Origin: Actinobacillus sp.
GTDB taxonomy: Bacteria; Pseudomonadota; Gammaproteobacteria; Enterobacterales; Pasteurellaceae
Reading direction: 5' to 3'
Assembly: GCA_020026075.1 (NCBI GenBank)
Contig: JAHHQZ010000015.1
Coordinates: 1-36,430 of the forward strand
Length of the DNA stretch: 36,430 nt
Every line of letters starts with the position of its first letter. Within the stretch, counting starts at the first letter, position 1. Made by a program: the position numbers and the translations under genes. Shown in pieces: positions 33,503-36,430 of this stretch. The notes under the pieces were generated by a model. It saw nothing but the letters and a program-made list of their open reading frames with translations, did not search any database and was not told where the DNA came from.

Positions 33503-33712
33503 TTATTCTTTGATGAGAACAACCTTCGTTGCGTGAGCTCCACGCTCGTTGCGACTTGCCTCAAATTGCACATTTTGCCCTGCTTTTAAAGTGCGAAATC
33601 CATCCATATCAATCACAGAATAGTGAACGAAAATATCTTGAGAGTCGCCCTCTGCCGCAATAAAACCAAAGCCTTTTGCATTATTAAACCATTTAACAAT
33701 ACCTACTTCCAT
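33503..33712 (-). CDS. cspD: Cold-shock-domain protein, CspD-like
   Basis: 69 residues, a single OB-fold cold-shock domain that binds single-stranded DNA or RNA. RNP1 is KGFGFI (residues 13-18) and RNP2 is DIFVHYS (26-32). The N-terminus MEVGIVKWFNNAKGFGFIAA and the sequence DMDGFRTLKAGQNVQFEASR fit CspD, the stationary-phase replication inhibitor, better than CspA. The ribosome site is AGAGGT. A CRP-like site lies 142 bp upstream, shared with the divergent yfcZ gene. Confidence 0.88.
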   Translation of the reverse strand: MEVGIVKWFNNAKGFGFIAAEGDSQDIFVHYSVIDMDGFRTLKAGQNVQFEASRNERGAHATKVVLIKE

Positions 33713-33853
33713 AATTTACCTCTAGTGGTTTAACGTCTAGGCAAGTGCCACAGACAAGCGAAAAACAACGTGTATTTGGTAAAACATTCACGCCTAAATA
33801 CAAGCGAAATTCTAGAAAAAAGGGACGATTTTGCAACAGCCAGTGTTTAAAAA

Positions 33854-33869
33854 TCAGATCTAGATCACA
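33854..33869. promoter_or_regulatory. Candidate CRP site between cspD and yfcZ
   Basis: TCAGATCTAGATCACA agrees with TGTGATCTAGATCACA at 14 of 16 positions. It lies in the 269-bp divergent gap, 113 bp before yfcZ and 142 bp before cspD, so it could act on either. Nothing else is recognised in the gap. Confidence 0.55.
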
Positions 33870-33981
33870 CTTTTTCGGTACAACTGCCTATTTTTTAATA
33901 GATTTACTGTTGATAAATAGCGAAATTAGCTGATTTTGGCTAAAATCGCACAGGTTTTTAATCTTAAAGAAGGAATGAAAA

Positions 33982-34284
33982 ATGACAGACGCAAAAATTG
34001 CATTTGATTTAAATGAATGCCGTGAAGGATCTTGCTGTAAAAAAGTGACCACAATGATGTTTGACAATGCCGATTGTAGTGTGCCAGTTCAGCAAGTATT
34101 TAGTAATGAATTAGATGCAAATCACGCCTTAGACACACTCGTAGAGCAAGCACGTGCCATTGAAAGTGAACCTTGTACCGTTGAAAGCAACATTGAAACA
34201 CAAAACGAACAAGTTGTGCTAAATGCTGTGTTTAGCTTTTGCTGTCAAGCGGAGGCAGTACTATTTCAATTAGCTTTACGCTAA
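33982..34284 (+). CDS. yfcZ: YfcZ/YiiS family protein (DUF406)
   Basis: 100 residues, aligning with E. coli YfcZ (94): a Cys pair in GSCCKKVTTMMFDNADCS, then VFSNELDANHALDTLVEQAR, ESEPCTVES and a C-terminal FSFCCQAEAVLFQLALR. The family is small, cytosolic and of unknown function; the conserved cysteines could bind metal or form disulfides. AAGAAGGA precedes the ATG and a strong terminator follows. Which of YfcZ or YiiS it represents is not decided. Confidence 0.88.
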   Translation: MTDAKIAFDLNECREGSCCKKVTTMMFDNADCSVPVQQVFSNELDANHALDTLVEQARAIESEPCTVESNIETQNEQVVLNAVFSFCCQAEAVLFQLALR

Positions 34285-34306
34285 ACAGTATTTTTAATGA
34301 AAAAAT

Positions 34307-34338
34307 AAAAAAGCGAAGATCGAATCTTCGCTTTTTTT
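34307..34338 (+). terminator. yfcZ terminator
   Basis: AAAAAAGCGAAGAT (34307-34320), loop CGA, ATCTTCGCTTTTTT (34324-34337): a perfect 14-bp stem. Confidence 0.93.
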
Positions 34339-34373
34339 GTAGGTCAGAATTTTTAGAAAAATTCCTGCGTAGC
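34339..34373. repeat. Imperfect inverted pair of the dispersed motif between yfcZ and yggL
   Basis: GTAGGTCAGAATTTTTAG mirrored by AGAAAAATTCCTGCGTAGCG. Both cores carry one change (CAGAAT and GCAGGAAT), so this copy looks decayed. It sits between two convergent genes and can act as the yggL terminator. Confidence 0.6.
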
Positions 34374-34380
34374 GGTTTGC

Positions 34381-34728
34381 TTAGTTGTGTTTGTGAAAAT
34401 GTGGATATTCCCACCAAATGTCAAACAACTCGCTAACGGTGATTGCTTGCATTCCTGCTTTTTCTAACCAAGCCTGTACAAGTTGACGTTGTTCATCTGT
34501 GCAAGCACCGATTTTTTCTAAGCAAATTAAGCCTTCCCATTCAAGGTAGCCGTGACCTTCAAAGGCTAAGCCGTTTGGTTTGATCACATCTTTAATAAAA
34601 GCATCAACGGTAGCGTCTACTTGATCGATGCCTGTATTTTCAGGGAATTGCCACTTCACCATAAAGCCTAATTCTTTAAATTCATCGATATGCATTTTTT
34701 TACGTTGGCGACGGTTACGTGTTGTCAT
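34381..34728 (-). CDS. yggL: YggL family protein (50S-associated DUF469)
   Basis: 115 residues; matches E. coli YggL (108): RNRRQRKKMHIDEFKELGFM, FIKDVIKPNGLAFEGHGYLE, WEGLICLEKIGACT and SELFDIWWEYP. YggL is a small basic-ended protein reported to associate with the large ribosomal subunit; its role is unclear. I start at the ATG of MTTRNRRQ, which has GAAGGAG upstream; the 25 in-frame residues before it lie over that site. In E. coli it adjoins trmB and mutY; neither is here. Confidence 0.9.
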   Translation of the reverse strand: MTTRNRRQRKKMHIDEFKELGFMVKWQFPENTGIDQVDATVDAFIKDVIKPNGLAFEGHGYLEWEGLICLEKIGACTDEQRQLVQAWLEKAGMQAITVSELFDIWWEYPHFHKHN

Positions 34729-34838
34729 TTTCTGTACTCCTTCTAATTGACGAAAACGACTTACCATAGCGGAAAATGGGCTGAAATTCAATGTACTTTC
34801 CATTTTGTTAAAGTCACTGGATAATTATCCATCTATTT

Positions 34839-34873
34839 TGCAAGGTCGGAATTTTTGCAGAAATTTTGGAAAC
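34839..34873 (+). repeat. Dispersed motif copy upstream of nupC (near consensus)
   Basis: TGCAAGGTCGGAATTTTT, then GCAGAAATTTTGG. A near-consensus single copy, not part of an inverted pair, in the divergent gap between yggL and nupC. Confidence 0.7.
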
Positions 34874-34913
34874 GTCACAAATATATGAACAAAGAGTGGG
34901 TATACAGAAATTC

Positions 34914-35026
34914 TTGCTAAAAATTTAAGCAAAAGATCACCAAAAATGAGATCTACTTCAAAAAACAGAATTTATTTTCAGATTTTTTTTTTCAAAAGGC
35001 ATACAATTCGTCCCGCAATTCGTCCC
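34914..35026 (+). promoter_or_regulatory. nupC control region
   Basis: Three elements: an imperfect palindrome TTGCT-N9-AGCAA (34914-34932); a 10-T run (34983-34992) in the spacer of a promoter with TACAAT (35002-35007); and a direct repeat of CAATTCGTCCC (35004-35014 and 35016-35026), 12-bp period, over the likely transcript start. Repeats at the start site suggest a repressor. The CRP/CytR control of E. coli nupC cannot be confirmed; only a weak CRP-like half (AGATCAC) is seen. Confidence 0.45.
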
Positions 35027-35080
35027 TGTGGTGAGATTGCAAGATTATGTGTGACAGTTTTAGTATTTAAGGAAACACTT

Positions 35081-36340
35081 ATGGGTTCATTAGTCAGTAT
35101 TTTGGGCATATTCGTTTTAATGTTTATTGCCTATTTATGTTCAACCAATCGCAAGGCAATCAATTATCGTACGGTATTGGGTGCTTTAACGATTCAAATT
35201 GCCATTGGTGCATTTATTCTTTACGTTCCTTGGGGTCGTGATGCACTAAAATGGCTCGCTGATGGCGTAAAAGCAATTATCGACTATGGTTATGAAGGTA
35301 TTCGTTTCTTATTCGGTAGCATTGCACCGAATCAAGACGGTTCTTCAGGTTCTGTTGGTTTCGTTTTCGCTGTAAACGTACTTTCAATCATTATTTTCTT
35401 CTCTGCGTTAATCTCTGTACTTTACTACATGGGGGTAATGCAATTCTTTATCCGTATTATCGGTGGTGGTTTACAAAAAGCATTAGGCACTTCTCGTGCA
35501 GAATCAATGTCTGCAGCAGCGAACATTTTCGTTGGTCAAACCGAAGCACCGCTTATCGTGAAACCGTTTATCGCTAAAATGACAGAATCTGAATTATTCG
35601 CTATTATGGTGGGTGGTTTAGCGTCAATCGCAGGTTCTGTATTAGCAGGTTATGCGGGTATGGGTGTACCATTGACTTACTTAATCGCAGCATCCTTTAT
35701 GGCTGCACCTGCAGGTTTATTATTTGCCAAAATTATCGTTCCACAAACTCAACAAGTGAACGAAAATATGGATGTGGTAAATGAAGATAAACCGGCCAAC
35801 GTGCTTGATGCCGCAGCGTCTGGTGCTTCAACGGGTATGCAGTTAGCTTTAAACGTTGGTGCAATGTTAATCGCATTCGTAGCGTTAATTGCACTCATCA
35901 ATGGTTTATTAGGTACTATCGGTAACTGGATCAACTACCCAGAACTTTCTCTTGGTTTAATCTTTGGTTATGTATTCCGCCCATTGGCGTGGATCATCGG
36001 TGTTCCTTGGCACGATTCTGCAATTGCTGGTCAAATGATCGGTACTAAATTAGCCATCAATGAATTTGTGGGTTACTTAGAATTTGCTCCATATTTAGGC
36101 GAACACGCACCAGCTATTCTAAGCGAAAAAACTAAAGCTATCGTTACATTTGCCCTTTGTGGTTTCGCAAACTTCAGCTCCATCGCAATCCTTATCGGTG
36201 GTTTAGGTGGTATGGCTCCAAACCGTCGTGGCGACATCGCTCGTTTAGGTTTACGTGCGGTACTTGCTGGTTCATTAGCTAACTTAATGAGTGCAACCAT
36301 CGCAGGTTTCTTCATCGGGATTAGTGGCGCTATTTTATAA
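35081..36340 (+). CDS. nupC: Nucleoside permease, CNT family
   Basis: 419 residues (E. coli NupC 400). Concentrative nucleoside-H+ (or Na+) symporter of the inner membrane. Nucleoside-transporter gate and core domains: three N-terminal membrane segments (MGSLVSILGIFVLMFIAYLC), then VGQTEAPLIVKPFIAKMTES, the substrate- and cation-binding hairpin of the family, GSVLAGYAGMGVPLTYLIAA, and ALCGFANFSSIAILIGGLGG. I start at ATG 35081 with TAAGGA upstream; 45 earlier in-frame residues would be charged sequence over the promoter. Only 36 bp separate the stop from an IS end, so the natural terminator may have been displaced. Confidence 0.93.
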   Translation: MGSLVSILGIFVLMFIAYLCSTNRKAINYRTVLGALTIQIAIGAFILYVPWGRDALKWLADGVKAIIDYGYEGIRFLFGSIAPNQDGSSGSVGFVFAVNVLSIIIFFSALISVLYYMGVMQFFIRIIGGGLQKALGTSRAESMSAAANIFVGQTEAPLIVKPFIAKMTESELFAIMVGGLASIAGSVLAGYAGMGVPLTYLIAASFMAAPAGLLFAKIIVPQTQQVNENMDVVNEDKPANVLDAAASGASTGMQLALNVGAMLIAFVALIALINGLLGTIGNWINYPELSLGLIFGYVFRPLAWIIGVPWHDSAIAGQMIGTKLAINEFVGYLEFAPYLGEHAPAILSEKTKAIVTFALCGFANFSSIAILIGGLGGMAPNRRGDIARLGLRAVLAGSLANLMSATIAGFFIGISGAIL

Positions 36341-36376
36341 TCTACTGTTTGATAGAAATACACAAAACACCACGCT

Positions 36377-36430
36377 TGATCTGCACCCCAAAAGTTGGAC
36401 TAACCAGTCAACTAATTAAGGTGCAGATTT
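36377..36430 (+). mobile_element. Probable IS3-family terminal end (partial, runs off the window)
   Basis: TGATCTGCACCCCAAAAG, then TTGGACTAA and later TTAAGGTGCAGATTT. The TG-CTG-ACCCCAAAA-GACTAA pattern is shared with the minus-strand end at 1-53, but the two differ at several positions, so they are related elements rather than copies of one. The purine-rich AAGGTGCAG could be the ribosome site of an orfA beyond the edge. Confidence 0.55.

Noticed and set aside
34946..35080. Upstream extension of NupC by 45 residues
   Set aside because: It covers the T tract, promoter and direct repeats, and TAAGGA precedes the ATG at 35081, which starts with the first membrane segment.
1..36430. matS sites for MatP
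   Set aside because: Several GTGAC and GTCAC words occur, but none pair with the spacing of a matS palindrome.

Overview
The window looks like chromosomal DNA of a gamma-proteobacterium of the family Pasteurellaceae. Almost every protein has a clear enterobacterial or Haemophilus-type counterpart. The order glnS - ycgN - malQ - glgB - glgX - glgC - glgA is, from memory, the H. influenzae arrangement. I cannot name the genus. No tRNA, rRNA or prophage was seen. Both outer edges (1-53 and 36377-36430) look like outward-pointing ends of two related but different IS3-type insertion sequences, so the window is probably a contig bounded by IS copies.

Layout. 77-1549 (-): outer-membrane efflux lipoprotein (TdeA/NodT type) with an operator-like palindrome upstream. 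1798-4046 (+): glnS and ycgN. 4232-13511 (+): glycogen operon malQ-glgB-glgX-glgC-glgA behind a likely CRP-activated promoter; glgC is split by a frameshift that looks like loss of one copy of a 4-base tandem repeat, and glgP does not follow glgA. 13595-16024 (-): TPP riboswitch, thiP and thiQ, with thiB missing between riboswitch and thiP. 16141-18259 (+): HcaT-like MFS transporter and xerD. 18342-20887 (+): ompA and nlpD. 20956-23991 (+): yjaG, HU and glmS. 23992-24452: a 461-bp gap with palindromes and an exact 36-bp direct repeat. 24453-33712 (-): matP, slt, secF-secD-yajC, dapD, a YeaD-like mutarotase, glyA and a cspD-like gene. 33982-36340: yfcZ-like gene (+), yggL (-), nupC (+).

How the genes fit together: MalQ, GlgX, GlgB and GlgA form a glycogen/maltodextrin cycle that depends on ADP-glucose from GlgC, the broken member. 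ThiPQ would import thiamine under TPP control but lacks its binding protein here. OmpA, NlpD, Slt, GlmS, DapD and SecDF-YajC are envelope and wall functions; HU, MatP and XerD handle the chromosome.

The most interesting pattern is dispersed. The 9-mer GGYYGGAAT (17 exact copies by eye; about one expected by chance at uniform base composition) is usually followed by a short T tract and then by AAAATTTT about 10 bp further on. It lies both inside genes and, as inverted pairs, in terminators. That is the architecture of a Pasteurellaceae DNA uptake signal sequence, but with a different core. The classical Hin (AAGTGCGGT) and Apl (ACAAGCGGT) cores occur only once each, and several promoters hold what look like decayed Hin-type copies. 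I propose this motif as a candidate divergent uptake-signal dialect.
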